From Przewalskia tangutica (lineage: Eukaryota; Streptophyta; Magnoliopsida; Solanales; Solanaceae), in contig CM056725.1 in NCBI GenBank assembly GCA_029844215.1, forward strand, positions 42,004,485 to 42,068,484: a stretch of DNA of 64,000 nucleotides. Reading direction: 5' to 3'. The notes beneath the pieces are model-generated. The model was not told the origin of the DNA and ran no database searches. It saw only the letters and a program-made list of their open reading frames with translations. The first letter of the stretch is position 1; each line of letters starts with the position of its first letter. This document shows, in pieces, positions 46,772 to 58,600 of this stretch. The position numbers were made by a program, and so were the translations under genes.

Positions 46772-46953
46772 ATTAATCCTCGGAAAGTGTCTGAGCGTAT
46801 CTAGTAGAGTCTTGATTATCGGTGTGTTGTGCACGCCAATGTCGAGAGGCTATAGGATATTTAGGATTGGTTTCCATTCTTCTCACTCACGAGATCGTGC
46901 TTTAGAGGCGTGTTATAGGTTGGACCCTCTAACGTATTCCTTTCTAACAGATT

Positions 46954-48110
46954 ATGCCTCGTAAGGCAACCGGGCCCGAAGGGCAAAGCGTGAGGCGCTA
47001 GTGTGACACCAGTCACGAGGCTCGAGCCGAGCTATACGAGGCAGCGAGTTCTAGCGCCTTAGCCCCAGCGAGGACGCGATACCAGCGCCTCATCCTCGGC
47101 CGGGGCGAGAGGTTAAGTCTGAGAGATGGCGATTACTAGCCAAGGTCGTGGCGGATATGAGGAGAGGTTTGAGCGGCCATTCGATGCAGTTCCGGCTCGA
47201 TGGCACGTTGTTCACGAGCGGATAGCGAGGCTACGGGACTTCTGAGTTGTAGCCGCTTGAGTTCTGGTCTAGACCAGAGGATGATCGCGAGTTAAATCCG
47301 TCGATTCTGGAAGGATTATGCGGGTGGTCAAGGCTTGAGTGCTGTGACATTCGGTTCGCATCATTTGCGTGATACGCGATCGATTGGTTCGATCATAGGA
47401 GCTTTCCGGAGAGCATGCGCCTCGGCAGCATGGGATGAGTTTTGAGGCTTTTCTCACCTTCTTGCCTCCGCGAGATGAGGAGGCGCGATCGGCAATTTTT
47501 GTTCTTGGCGGGAGGGCGCCGCGGTGAGAAGTATAATGTCGAGTTTGATTCTTTGGCTCGATATGTCCCGGCCTTGTAGCGAATGGAGGATAGGGTACAC
47601 TACGTCGCGGGCTCGATGATTATATGGCGAGTCGTATGCGGGTGTTTCTCTTCGGGTATGGACATTACGCGTGCGAGCTCGTGCTCTAGGATGCGAGGCG
47701 GAGAGACCCCGGGTAGGCCGATATCGGCCCGAGAAGAAGGCCGGGGCGGTTCTTTTAGTGGTTCTCGGGTGGCGCGTCAATGAAGTCGGTGCACCACAAT
47801 GGCTCGAGCACTCCTCATCATTCTGATGCCCAGGCGATCGGGGCGAGTCGAGGCCCGGGACTTGATTTCAGTAGCGAGTGCTAACCGTTGAAGTCATTCG
47901 GTGTGCGGTTGCGGTAGATTCCATTAGGGCTGTTATGCTACTACGAGGAACTTGCCATACTTGTGGCGAGGTCATTCGCGAGTTTGCGGCCAGAGCGTGG
48001 CGAGGTAGGGCCCGGCTACGAGTGCATTGCGGCTGCCATCCCAGCGATTACTCGCCCGGGGCGAGTGCAGAGATCGGAGTCGCGGCGAAGTCGTGCGCGA
48101 GTCGATTCTA
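46954..48110 (+). pseudogene. gag of I
   Basis: Opens ATGCCTCGTAAGGC at 46954. The capsid core is at 47528-47640: across one indel it reads Y-N-V-E-F-D-S-L-A-R-Y-V-P-A-L, then M-E-D-R-V-H-Y-V-A-G-L-type residues. A zinc knuckle is at about 47949-47996, where C-H-T-C-G-E is followed, after a one-base slip, by H-I-R-E-F-type residues; its spacer residues differ from those of A and E2. Gag packs the element RNA into particles. Frameshifts break it; whether they are real is doubtful given the uneven sequence quality. Confidence 0.75.
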
Positions 48111-48119
48111 GCGGTCCTC

Positions 48120-48500
48120 GAGCGCATTTATGCTTTAATCGGTAGAAAGCGGGATCGGAGGCCTCGCACGATGTCGTCACGGTACCTTATCGGTTCTGGT
48201 TTGATGTATATGCTTTGATAGATCGGGTTCTACTCTGTCCTATATATCTCCACTTGTTGCTAGTAGGATAGGGATAGAGCACGAGTCCATAGACCGCTTT
48301 CGAGTAGCTACGCGGTGGGGATTCGGTGGTAGCTCGGCGGGTATATAGAGCTTGTCTGTAACCATTCACGATCGTCGGACCACTAGCCGACTTGATAGAG
48401 TTGGAGATGATTGACTTTGGCGTGATCATGGGGATGGATTGGCTAGCCTCTTTGCTACGCCAATGTGAATTTGCGAGAGAGAGTAATGCAGTTCGATTTC
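48120..48500 (+). pseudogene. Aspartic protease domain of I
   Basis: At 48212-48252 the frame reads A-L-I-D, then G-S-T-L-S-Y-I-S: the D-[ST]-G-[SA] active site of a retropepsin-type protease, with one codon damaged. At 48405-48448 it reads I-D-F-G-V-I-M-G-M-D-W-L, the hydrophobic-G-M-D-W-L motif found at the end of this domain in plant Ty3/gypsy elements. The protease cuts the Gag-Pol polyprotein. Confidence 0.75.
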
Positions 48501-48699
48501 TGAGGCCGGTTGTTGAGTGGGAGGAGCACGGTATCGCCAGAGGGTAGGTTTATTTCCTACCTCGAGGCTAGGAAGATGGTGCGAAGGGTATATCTACCGT
48601 CGTTCGGGTGTTTGATCACGAGGCTGCGGTGCAGATTTTTGAGCGATTCGGTAGTCAGAGTTCTCGGGGCGTGTTTCAGACGACCTCGGGTATCCCTCA

Positions 48700-49330
48700 C
48701 GAGAGGAGATCGAGTTTGTATAGATGTCTTTGCCGGACACTCGGCTTTATTTCCATTCCGCCATACGAGGATGGCTTTGCCGAGTTGAGAGAGTTGAAGG
48801 AAGCGGTGAGTGATTTGTTGGAGAAGGGTTTCATCGGACCTAGTGTTTCTCCAGAAGCGCGGTATTGTTCGTGAAGAAGAAGGGCGGGCAGCTGCGTATG
48901 TGTGTTGATTCTGAGCGGTGAACAAGGTGACCATTAAACGAATACCCGCTTCCGGGATTGATGATTTGTTCGACGATTGCGAGCGCGAGATGTTTCTCAA
49001 GATTGATCTGCGTTGGCTATCATCGAGTTAAGTGTCGAGAGGTGGATGTCCACTGGTGCATTAGGACGATGCGGGCATTATGAGTTAGTCATGTCTTTTA
49101 GGTTGACCGATGCTCGTGGTATTCATGGATTTGATGAGCCAGAGTGTTCAAACCATTTTGGACACATTTGTGATAGTGTTCATTGATGATATCTTGGTTT
49201 ATTCTCGCTCGGAGCGAGGAGCATGCGGAGCATTTGAGGCTATCTTGTGATTCTCGGGACCGCGTTTATCGCCAAGTTTTCCAAATGTGAGTTTTGGTTG
49301 ACTTGATGGCGTTTCTTGGGCATATTATCG
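48700..49330 (+). pseudogene. Reverse transcriptase domain of I
   Basis: 48750-48860 reads I-S-I-P-P-Y, then A/G-E-L-R-E-L-K-E and D-L-L-E-K-G-F-I-G-P-S-V-S-P, the entry of plant Ty3/gypsy RT; 48875-48910 gives V-K-K-K-G-G-Q-L-R-M-C-V-D. The catalytic box is at 49180-49212: F-I-D-D-I-L-V-Y-S-R-S. Frameshifts near 48870, 48920 and 49010 onward. The best-preserved RT in the window; only its last part is present in M, and it is missing from A, E2, E3 and E4. Confidence 0.85.
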
Positions 49331-49930
49331 GGTGATGGCGTTCAGTGAATCTGGCGAAGATCGAAGCGATTAGGACTTGGCCTAGACCTCTTACTCGGCG
49401 AGAGGTTCGTAGTTTACAGGCCTTGCGAGGATATTATCGGCGGTTCGTAGAAGTTTGCTTCTATCTACTGCACCGTTGACTAAGTGACTCGAGCGGCTAA
49501 GTTTGATGGGCGATGCATGTGGCGAGGTTTCGATTGCTAAAGAGAGGCGCGGCCGCCCCGTTCTTACTCTTCACGAGGTCGGATAGTTCGTGGTGTATTG
49601 TGATCGTCGGGCATCGGGTTGGGATGTGTGTTGATGCGGCGAGGCGAGTTATAGCATCAGCGTCGGCGGCTTAAGATACGAGAGGAACTACCCGTGATTT
49701 GGGTGGCGGTGATACGCTTTGAAGATGCAGGCCTTATTTGTATGGGGTTCACGTGGATATTTATCTGGACCACAGAGCCTCGGTATATCTTGACGAGGAG
49801 GTGAACTCACGGCGAAGGCGGTGGTTAGAGTTCTTTGAAGGACTATGGCGTCGATATCTGTACCACGGGAAGGCCAGCGTTGTGGCGGATGCGCTTAGCG
49901 TAGGTCTATGGGTAGCTTATCGGATATTGA
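49331..49930 (+). pseudogene. RT connection and RNase H domain of I
   Basis: 49370-49450 encodes the T-W-P-R-P-L-T and L-R-G-Y-Y-R-R-F-V-type connection. The RNase H end is at 49735-49910: Y-L-Y-G-V-H-V-D-I-Y, D-H-R-A-S, R-R-W-L-E-F-F and Y-H-G-K-A-S-V-V-A-D-A-L-S in one frame, where T-D-H-K-S and H-P-G-K-A-N-V-V-A-D-A-L-S are usual. RNase H removes the RNA strand during DNA synthesis. Confidence 0.8.
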
Positions 49931-51130
49931 CCTAAGAGGAGGGCATGGTTGCGTGATTTGCATCGATTAGCGAGCCTTGGTGTCCGTTGATTGATTACGA
50001 TAGCGGTGGGGTTAGAGTTCGTGAGGTTGCGAGTCTTCCATCGTTGAGGAGGTGAAGAAGCGCGATTCGAGATCCGGCTTTGATTCGATATCGTGATCTG
50101 ACTCTTACGTGAGGCAAGGTCCTTTTGGTAGCTTTGATGGGCGCTAAGGTTTGAGCGGGTTGTGTGTTCGGATGTTTGAGGACTTGGTGAGTTCTTGGGA
50201 AGCACCTGCGTAGCGCGTTACTCTATCCGTCGAAGTCGACCAAGATGTACCCGACGCTTAGATCTGTGTATTGGTGGGATGGTTTGAAGAGGGCGTTGCG
50301 AGTTCGTAGCTCGGTGCCCATGTTGTCGGCGGTGAAGGTAGAGCACGGAGGCACGGTGGTTTATTCTGACGATAGAGATCCGACACGGAAGTGGGAGGTA
50401 ATCAGCATGGACTTCATCGGGATTGCCTGCTTTCGGAGGAGACATGATTCTATATGGGTTATCGTCGGCGGTGTGAAATCAGCCCACTTTCTTCCGTCGG
50501 GGCGACTTTTTGGTGAGGATTATGCGGACTTTACATCAGAGATCGTCGGACTACGTAGATCCTATTTCGATCATATCGGCAGAGCCCGGTTCACGGCTAG
50601 CTTACGGAGAGTCCTTCGAGGAGTTTAGGGGCGGTGAGCACAATCTTGCATTTCATCCGAGCGAGCGGACGAGCGAGCGCCTTATCGAACTCTTGAGATA
50701 TCTGCGAGCACGTGTTATTGACCGATGGTAGTTTAGGAGAGATCATTGCCTCTGGTAGAGTTCGCGTATAATAATAGCTACCACTCCGGTATTGAGATGG
50801 CGCCTTATGAGGCTTTGTATGGGAGAAGTGCGGTCGCCCGATAGCATGGTTCGATGTGGGCGGAAATGCGATTAGTAGGACCGAACTTGATGCGGTGACG
50901 ATGGATAAGGTGAAGCTTATCGAGGCGGCTATTGTGACTCGAGTCGGCAAGTCGTATCACGGATCATCGGCGTCGACATCTGGTTCGCGATTGATGATTA
51001 GGTTTTCTGAAGGTGTCACCCATGAAGGGTGTGATGAGATTCGGGAAGAAGGAAAACTTCGGCCAGTACATTGGGCGTTTGGTGTCGCGAGGTAGGCGAG
51101 GTTACTATGAGTTAGATCTGCCGTCCGTCT
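49931..51130 (+). pseudogene. Integrase of I
   Basis: The zinc-binding side lies at 50180-50350 (S-T-K-M-Y, Y-W-W-D-G-L-K-R-A-L-R-V, K-V-E-H-G-G). The catalytic core starts at 50385 (K-W-E-V-I-S-M-D-F-I-G, the first catalytic Asp), with S-A-H-F-L-P-S at 50478, S-D-R-type residues near 50575 and the catalytic Glu region near 50680-50710. The C-terminal part with A-P-Y-E-A-L-Y-G-R is near 50800. Broken by indels. Confidence 0.8.
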
Positions 51131-51400
51131 GGAAGCGGTGCATCGGTGTTTCACGTTTCTATCTTTGAGAGATGTATCGGGGATCCATCCGAGTGCATCC
51201 GATTGGCGATGTCCGGTGGCCAGGGTTGCTCGTATGAGGAGGTTCCATAGCGATAATCGATCGTCGAGTTAGGCGTCTGCGGGCGAAGGGCGTGGCCGTC
51301 AAAGTCTGTGGCGGAGCGAGCTTAGGAGGAGATGGCGTGGGAAGCGAGAGGAGGACATGAGGCGGAGAGTACCCTCGCTATTCCCCACCTCGGGTAACTC
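51131..51400 (+). pseudogene. Integrase tail and chromodomain-like end of I
   Basis: 51130-51185 reads S-V-F-H-V-S-I, then R-C-I-G-D-P-S, the usual lead-in. 51220-51300 gives Y-E-E-V-P-I-A-I-I-D-R-R-V-R-R-L-R, followed with indels by V-A-V-K-V-type residues and a Trp/Glu-rich end. Chromodomains at this place mark chromoviruses and may guide integration into heterochromatin, which fits the dense nesting here. Confidence 0.75.
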
Positions 51401-51516
51401 ACTTCCTGCTTATAATTTTCGTTATCTTTTGCCTAAATGTTGTTTTGTGGCCGTGTGTGGCATTTGCAAGCTGTTTAAGTTATGAAGAACCTTTTAGTTA
51501 TACTGTCTTGGGAAGG

Positions 51517-51548
51517 AACATTGGGACGAATGTTTCTAAGAGGGAGAA
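51517..51548 (+). other. Inverted repeat and polypurine tract of I
   Basis: AACATTGGGACGAATGTT at 51517-51534, then TCTAAGAGGGAGAA before the 3' LTR. Confidence 0.75.
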
Positions 51549-53882
51549 TGTTATACCGTATTTCAGTATGTGCGTAAGGGAATCGTCTGAGGTTAGCCTT
51601 GAAAGTTAGGCTTGGGCCGAAAATTGTGGGCCTGACTCACAAAGCGAATAGTTTTTCCGATGAAGCGTTTCCACGACTTTCATAGGATAAATTCCGGCTA
51701 TGTCATTTCTTATTTTTGCGGATTTTTGAGGCGTAACACTTTGGACCAATGAGAGGCGACACTTTCCACTCTCATTGGTGGACTTGTCGCGGCATTATGG
51801 CGATTGGAATGCCAAGCCTTGTCATAAAGTTGGCTAGATATTTTGTGTGCAAGTTGGCCGAGGACACTTGCCTAAATCCTCTACACTTGCCTTGCACTTG
51901 GCATAATCTTGGCCATTGGTTGGCCGTGTCTTGACCTATAAATACCCACTTGTGAAGAGTTAGTTCATCCTAAATTGAGCAATCTATCTAAGTCTCAAAT
52001 CCTCCCTCTCCTCTTGTTGTTTCGTCCAAACACACGCCTCCCTTGAGAAGCTTGGCGGGGCTACCCACTAGCTGCGAAACCTACCCCTCCCTTGGTAGAA
52101 AAGTTGCCTTCTAGTATTGTTATAATGCCCAATTTAACCTAGCCCAAATCCATAGTACTTAGTAGAAGTTGTGAGAAACTTCTAAGGATTCTTGGAGCAC
52201 CGGAGCTTTGGATTAGGAGCTAAACCTCATTTCGGGATCGACTTTTACTTGGATATTATTGGGCTTATCGAGGTAAATAATCCTAACCCTCTTTTGTAAT
52301 TAGAGAATGCATCTTGTAGAAGTATTGAAATAAGTATAAATACTTAGAAGGTTTGTTAAGAATAGAATTGAGTTTGTAACACCTTAGAAGGGTATAAAAG
52401 AAGAATATCTGTTGTACTTACATGAAAGGGCTGTTTTCACGATGAACTTATATAGCTCATAGGGTAGGGTTGTGTTTGCCAGACTTTCAGTAGAATTGAG
52501 GACCCTCTGTTTAGAATGACCTATAGAAAAGTCTAGACTTTGATAGTTATGCTGTGACTATTATAGGTGATTCTGCTTGTGACATACTCGACTTGGCGGT
52601 GGATTTACGGAAGGTATGTGATTCTTCCTATACCGCTTGAGCATGATATGTTAAGTATGTATAGTACGGTGACGTCACGTATAATAATCGGCAATGTCTT
52701 TTGACTTAAGCTGAATAATAAGAACCTTGAAGTATGTCAAGGAATAATGAATCATTTTTAACGGAAGAGTAATATTTGGTTTTAAAACAAAGCTTAAGAG
52801 TTATACTAGCTTTATGGGAGTAGGTATAACAACTTAAGAATGATAAAAGGCTGTTTACTTGTTGATCTATAAAAGCCTTGTATTGATTTACATTAAGTGT
52901 AGTAAGATTGGTTGATAGGTAGACATACTATGATCTTGCATGTGTTAATTGTCTTGTAATGTTATGAAAGGGGTCATTCTTTGTGCTTACGTTGCTAACA
53001 GGTAAGTCCGTTGTCTTTATTATTATCACCTACCCCTTTGACTTAGTATCCAGGGGCTTGCCACGCGATGCGGTCTATCACGGCTATCACGATCTATAAG
53101 ACTATGCGGGCTGCGGTATGCTCGAGATTGATCATTCGGTGCTTAGCCGTCTGAGGATGCCATGCGGTCCATGGACTATCGCGGTCTTTTGAGGCTATGC
53201 GGTGCGGAAGTCGGGGAGAGTCTGGGGCTAGCTACCGTCTGCGGGAATACCTGTCGCGAATGCAGTGTGACCTATCGCGGACTCTGAAGTCGGGACTAGG
53301 CACGCAGAATGATACTATGGCGGTTGGCCTTGCCCGATCATTCGCGGCCTAGACTAGACATTCTGATTTTCCTATTCTTATTATTGTTGTGATGTGGCAC
53401 TATGTGCAATTGAACCGAATGTATTGGTGAAAAGGTTTTGAATACTTTGATTTCATTTAAAGTACTTTATAGTTTCACATACTTGGTACTGTTATCGACC
53501 TCGCCGAAGCTGCGTTCATCTGCATGAGTTAGAGGAAGCGGTACTAGATCCGCGTCCTTAGGATCTCTGCGTTGGTGTCGGAGCTCACTCTCTAGGAGGC
53601 TCTGCTTTTAGGTATGATCTCCACTGTTGTAGATAGTTTATGCAGATCGGGGTATGGCGGGGCTGTCGCCATAGTTGTTATTTTCGAGAGTGCAGTAGTC
53701 TGTTATGCAGTTGGGATGTAGCGCAAAACTTGGTTTATGTATATATGCGAAAGGCAACCTTTTCTTGGATAAAATGTTCTAGTTATATCATGTTGCATGT
53801 CTTGTTTTATATTCAGATTGTTCTCGATGTATGACTACTTGGGTGCCGGGTAAGGCACGATCCACGGGCCAGGCAGTCGTGA
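51549..53882 (+). mobile_element. 3' LTR of I
   Basis: Starts TGTTATACCG and aligns over its length with 44421-46754. The last bases are lost or slurred (GTCGTGA, then GTTTTT of the H LTR). TATAAATA at 51937-51944; GC-rich repeat block at about 53050-53320. Confidence 0.9.
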
Positions 53883-54996
53883 GTTTTTAAACAAAAGCTT
53901 AGAGTTATACTAGCTTTATGGGAAGTTAGGTATAATGACTTAAGAAAGATAAAAAGAGCGTTTACTTATTTTCTTATGAAAACCTTGTATTGATTTACGC
54001 AGGTGTAGTAAGATTGATTGATAAATAGACATATTATGATGCTTCGTGTGTTAGTGTCTTGTGATGTTGTGAAAGGGGTCATTCTTGTTGTGCTTACGTT
54101 GCTAAGCGGTAAGTCGGTTGTCTTTGTTATTATATCACCTACCCGGCTTGTTATCACGAGGGCTTGCCACCCGATGCGGTCTATCGGCCTATGCGGTCTG
54201 TGAGACTATGCGGGCTGCGGGAGTTCGAGTTGATCATTCGGTGTTTTAGCTGATCACGGGGATGCCACTATGCGAGTGCGTGTGACTATGCGGTCTATTG
54301 AGACTATGGTGCGGGAGTCGAGGAGAGTGCAGGGGTTAGCTACCGTCGAGAATACCTAAATGCGGTGCATGTGTGACTATGCGGACTCAGGAAGTCGGGG
54401 CTGAACGCATAATGATACTATGAAGCGTCGGCCTTGCCCGATCATTAGCGGCACAGGAAAGACCAGTTACATTATATATATTTTGCTCTTGTTTATGTTG
54501 TGGCACTATGTGCAGTTAAACTGGTTGTATTTACAAATGGATTTAAATACTTTGATTTTACTTGATGCTTTCTGATTTCACATACTTAGTACCTTTTATG
54601 CGACCTCGCCCGAAATTTGCGTTAAATCTGCGCGGTAAGGGCGCAGATGCTAGATCCACATCCTTAGGATCTCTTTGCTTTGGTGTCGAGAGCTCCGTCT
54701 TCTAGGAGGCTCGACTTTTAGGTATGATCTCCTGTTGTTGTATATAGTTTTTACATTCGGTATGGCGGGGCCACTGTCGCCATAGTTGTTATCTTCTTGG
54801 GAGTGCATAGTCTATTATACGGTTGGGATGTAGCTGCAAAACTATGTTTATATATATATGCGAGCAGCGACATTTTCTCATAAAAGCGTATCTCATTTTA
54901 CAAGCTGTTTCATGTCTTGTTTTATATTCGGTGATTACTCGATGTATGACTACTTGGGTGCGGGTAAGGCACGATCCGGCCGGGCAGGTCGTGACA
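53883..54996 (+). mobile_element. 3' LTR of H, second part
   Basis: Resumes with TTTTAAACAAAAGC where I broke it, ends GGTCGTGACA at 54996. GC-rich repeat block at about 54150-54440. Ends inside the minus-strand LTR B'. Confidence 0.85.
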
Positions 54997-56372
54997 ATTC
55001 ATGCTCAAGAGATAAGAAAGTTCTACATACCTCTTGGTTCGATCCACTTGCTAAGTCCAAATTGTACGTGCGTGGTATGTCAACCTATAATGACCATAAT
55101 ACGTCTATTAACTTCTTACTTCAAACGTAGAATATTCTAAGTGCAAAGTCACTAAATTCTACGGAAAATCGGATGACACTTCCTTTGTTTCTACATACTT
55201 TTCCACTTTTTCAACGCTTGAATTCAATAACCAAACCGCATTTAAGGCTCAACAATGTAGTTAACAATAGGGGATTTTACCGCCTACAAGGCGTGTAAAT
55301 TCACCACAATTCATATCAAACTAGTCCAACATCTGATATCATTTTACGGCAATTTGAGGGACAACAATACAAATTTCTTTCCAATTCCTTTTCAATCCAA
55401 GTTGTTTAGTATAACATGTTATCAAGCCGCAATCGATTATAACTACTACAATCCTCAAGTAGGTAACATGTGACGATTCTAATTAACGACCAAATTGTAT
55501 TTCAATTTCAAAAGGCTCACAATGTCATTTCGGATTTAGGCTTCTACAATCCATATCACTTATAAATCTTCAATACATATACTTCATGCTAGTTAAAATG
55601 TAAGGCTACGACAATATGTAATCTTATAACACTTAAGAGAACAAGATTGTTACCTTAACGAGCCTTAATCCACTTCAAGATCCGAAGTCGCTCCCTAGCA
55701 ACTTAGAGCCTCTCCTTGATACTCCAATCCGCCACTTGAGACCCTTAGAAGATCACAAACAACTTTCCTTTAACTTCCAATCCAAACCCTAGGAAAGTGA
55801 CTAGGTTTTCACCTTGCGACTAATACGAAAATGATATTTTTCCAGGATATTTCTATTGAGATACACTTACAATACCCTTAGGAACCTTGGTTTAAAGTTT
55901 GGAGCTTATTGAACAACAAACCAAAAAAAAATCTTCTTTTGGACCCCTAAACCCGAGAGCACTCTTAGTGTTCATCCAATTTTTCTTGAAAATTTTCTAA
56001 GTGTAGAAGCTTGTCTTGCTACTAGTATACATATATAACACTATGAAGGGTCAAGATGAGAACAAATGGGTGGTTTAGATACAATTCAATAAAGCTCAAT
56101 CCAAGTGGCCTTTTGAGTAAGTCAATTATATCAAGCTCCGAGACTTTGCAAGACTTGATCATCTTAAATTATGGTCAAATGACCATTCTAGCCATGCCCA
56201 TTTCGTCCAAGACCACTAAGGGGGTGACACGTGTCACCCTCCAATTCATCGCAATATTTCGATTTCCGACAATTCCATAATTCCAATAAATTTTTACTAG
56301 TCTCAAATCTTAACATTTTTGAGTTCTTACGTACGTTCTTATAAACATGCCCTGGAATTACGGGGTGTAACA
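54997..56372 (-). mobile_element. LTR fragment B' (family B, 5' part, minus strand)
   Basis: Starts TGTTACACCCCG on the minus strand at 56372 and aligns with 4462-5900 of the solo LTR B, including the G-box palindrome (about 56222-56238). Cut at 54997 by the 3' end of H; the rest is left of the window. It was itself inserted in the integrase of J. Confidence 0.88.
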
Positions 56373-57223
56373 CAGAGCGTACTATCCAGACACTTGAGGA
56401 TATGCTGCGGTCCTGTGTTATTGACTTTAGGGGTAGCTGGGAGGATCATTTGCCTCTTGTTGAGTTTTCTTATAACAGCATCTACCATTCTAGTACTCAG
56501 ATGGCGCCATATGAGGCTTTGTATGAGCGGAAGTGTAGGTCGCCGATTGGTTGGTTCGACGTGGCGGTTGATTAGTTGGCGAACTTGATTCGGTGTGGAT
56601 AAGGTGAAGCTTATCCATGAGAGACCGTTAGCAACTCAGAGTCGGCAGAAGTCTTATGCGGATAATCGGCGTCGACACTTGGAGTTTCAGGTTGACGATT
56701 AGGTCTTCTTGAAGGTATCACCCATGAAGGGTGTGATGAGGTTCGGAAAGAAGGGGAAACTTAGCCCAAGGTACATTGAGCCTTATCAGATCCTCCGTAG
56801 AGTAGGCATGAGTTGGGCGGCGTCGACACGGAGGCGATATCCGGTCTTCCATGTTTCTATGTTGCGGAAGTGTATCGGAGATCCGAGAGTTTTCCCGGCT
56901 AGTGATGTCCATGTGACGGAGGATTATCTTATGAGAAGAGTCGTAGCGATACTCGATCGCCGAGTCGGCGGCTGGACGAGGATGTGGCTTCCGTCAAAGT
57001 CTTGTGACGGAATGATAATAGAGAGGAGATGACTTGGGAAGCAGAGGAGGACATGATGAATAAGTATCCTCACTTATTCCCTCAGGTAATTCATTTCCCT
57101 TACTTGTCAGTTTTAATTGAAGTATTTGTTTAAGTGTTGCTATGTGGCCAGATGTGCCATAATTGGTATGTAGGGGTTGTAAAAGGAGACTATGTCGCTA
57201 TCTAATTAGTTTGACTCTGAAAG
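56373..57223 (+). pseudogene. Integrase C-terminal part and chromodomain of element J
   Basis: Enters at the integrase E-side: S-E-R-T-I-Q-T-L-E-D-M-L, then W-E-D-H-L-P-L-V-E-F-S-Y-N-S, M-A-P-Y-E-A-L-Y-E-R-K-C and S-P-I-G-W-F-D-V (56375-56565). 56709-56900 reads M-K-V-S-P-M-K-G-V-M-R-F-G-K-K-G, then V-F-H-V-S-M-L-R-K-C-I-G-D-P in one frame. The chromodomain is at about 56925-57090 (V-A-I-L-D-R-R-V; W-E-A-E-E-D-M-M-N-K-Y-P-H-L-F). This is the cleanest pol sequence in the window, though a stop and frameshifts remain. Confidence 0.85.
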
Positions 57224-57259
57224 AACATTCGGGGACGAATGTTTCTAAGGGGGGAAGAA
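57224..57259 (+). other. Inverted repeat and polypurine tract of J
   Basis: AACATTCG, GGGGA, CGAATGTT at 57224-57243, then TCTAAGGGGGGAAGAA up to the LTR. Confidence 0.75.
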
Positions 57260-58026
57260 TGTTACACCCCGTAATCACAGGACATGTATATAAGAACGTA
57301 CGTATGAAATCAGGACGTTAAAATTTGAGACTTGTAGAATTTATCGGAATTATGGAAATGTCGGGAAATGAAATATTACGATGAATGGGAGGGTGACACG
57401 TGTCACCCCCCCTTGGATGGTCTTGGTCGAATTGAACCAAGGGCAAAAAGGTCATGTGACCAAAGCAAAGATGATCAAGTCTTGAAAGCCCAAGCTTGAT
57501 ATAATTGACTAAGTCAATGAGCCCACTTGACTTGAGATATTTAAATCCTCTTCATCCAAATCCACAAGTGTTTTAATCTTAACCATCCATTTAATTATAT
57601 ATTCATCCAAGTAGCAAGACTTATCTCAACGCTTAGAAATTTTTTAGAGAAACTTGAGCTAGGCATTGAGAGCTCTCGGGTTTGCCATTGCTCCACACAA
57701 AAAAAAATCGTTTGTTATTCATAATTCACAATACTTCATCCCAAGGTTCCTAGAGGTATTGTAAGGTTATCTCAATAGAAAGATCCCGAAAAAGCTACGT
57801 TTTCACGTTAGTCGCAAGATGAAAACCTAAGTTGTTTTCATAAGTTTTGTTTGGAAATTGAAGGGAAGTTGTTTATGAACTTCTAAGGGCTTCAAATAGC
57901 GGATTGGAGTATGAGGGGAAGGAGCTAAGTTGCTAAGGAGCGACTTTGGATCTTGAGGTTATATTAAGGTTTGTCAAGGTAATAATCTTGTCCTCTTAAG
58001 TGATTAAAGATTACTTATTGTTGTAG

Positions 58027-58067
<41 letters not shown>

Positions 58068-58346
58068 AACATGAGATATATATAATGGAGATTGAAATGT
58101 TATGGAATATTGTATGGAATACGAAAGTTGCATGTTTAACCCTAGGATTGTAATTCGATTTAGTTATTAGTTTTAGTCGTCGCATGTTATATAGAGAAGG
58201 GATTGTAGTTGTTATTATCGATTGCGACTATATAACATGTTAGACTAAACAACTTGGATTGAAAAAGAATTGGAAAAGACTTTGTGTTGTTGTACATTGT
58301 TAGCCGAGAATGACATTGAAATATTGGACTATTTTGATAGCAATTG
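57260..58346 (+). mobile_element. 3' LTR of J, 5' part (family B-like)
   Basis: Starts TGTTACACCCCG and aligns with the first 1 kb of LTR B (4462 onward), including GGGTGACACGTGTCACCC at about 57389-57407. Stops at 58346, where LTR K begins. Contains an (AT)n tract. Confidence 0.85.
58029..58065 (+). repeat. (AT)n microsatellite
   Basis: About 18 uninterrupted AT units within LTR J; absent at the equivalent place in LTR B. Confidence 0.97.
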
Positions 58347-58600
58347 TGTTACACCCCGTATTTCCAGCAGTTGAGATAAGAACGTACGTAAGAAATTGGG
58401 AATTGAATTTTAGAAAGAATGAAAAATTCTGAAAAATTCTCCGAACCTTGTAAAGGAAAAGGGTTTATTAGTTGAATTTAATTCTCGAATTCGGCATTTG
58501 GGACTTTTAGAATTTATCGGAATTTTGAAATTTATTTTCGACATTTGGTCATGTGGGACCACCCGAGAAATTTTGTATGTGTTGGGGAGTTTGGGAAGGC
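58347..58600 (+). mobile_element. LTR K, truncated start
   Basis: TGTTACACCCCGTATTTCC followed by about 240 bases that align with the first 300 bases of the E3 LTR (TTTGGACTT...TTAGAATTT...GGAATTTTG...TTTATTTT...ATGGTCACGTGGG in E3). The match fades near 58600. K was inserted in LTR J or is the remains of a further nested element. Confidence 0.65.

Larger units (their letters stand above)
44421..53882 (+). mobile_element. Element I: full-structure Ty3/gypsy chromovirus-type retrotransposon
   Basis: Two LTRs of 2334 bp (44421-46754 and 51549-53882) and an interior of 4794 bp with primer-binding site, gag, PR, RT, RNase H, integrase, chromodomain, inverted repeat and purine tract in the order normal for plant chromoviruses. 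It lies in the LTR of H, with GGTTT before it and GTTTT after it as a likely target duplication. Every domain is recognisable but frames are broken by small indels. It or a relative is the best candidate for mobilising E2, E3, E4 and A. Confidence 0.93.

Noticed and set aside
48557..49000. 147-codon minus-strand frame
   Set aside because: Antisense shadow of the reverse transcriptase of I, whose motifs are plain on the plus strand.
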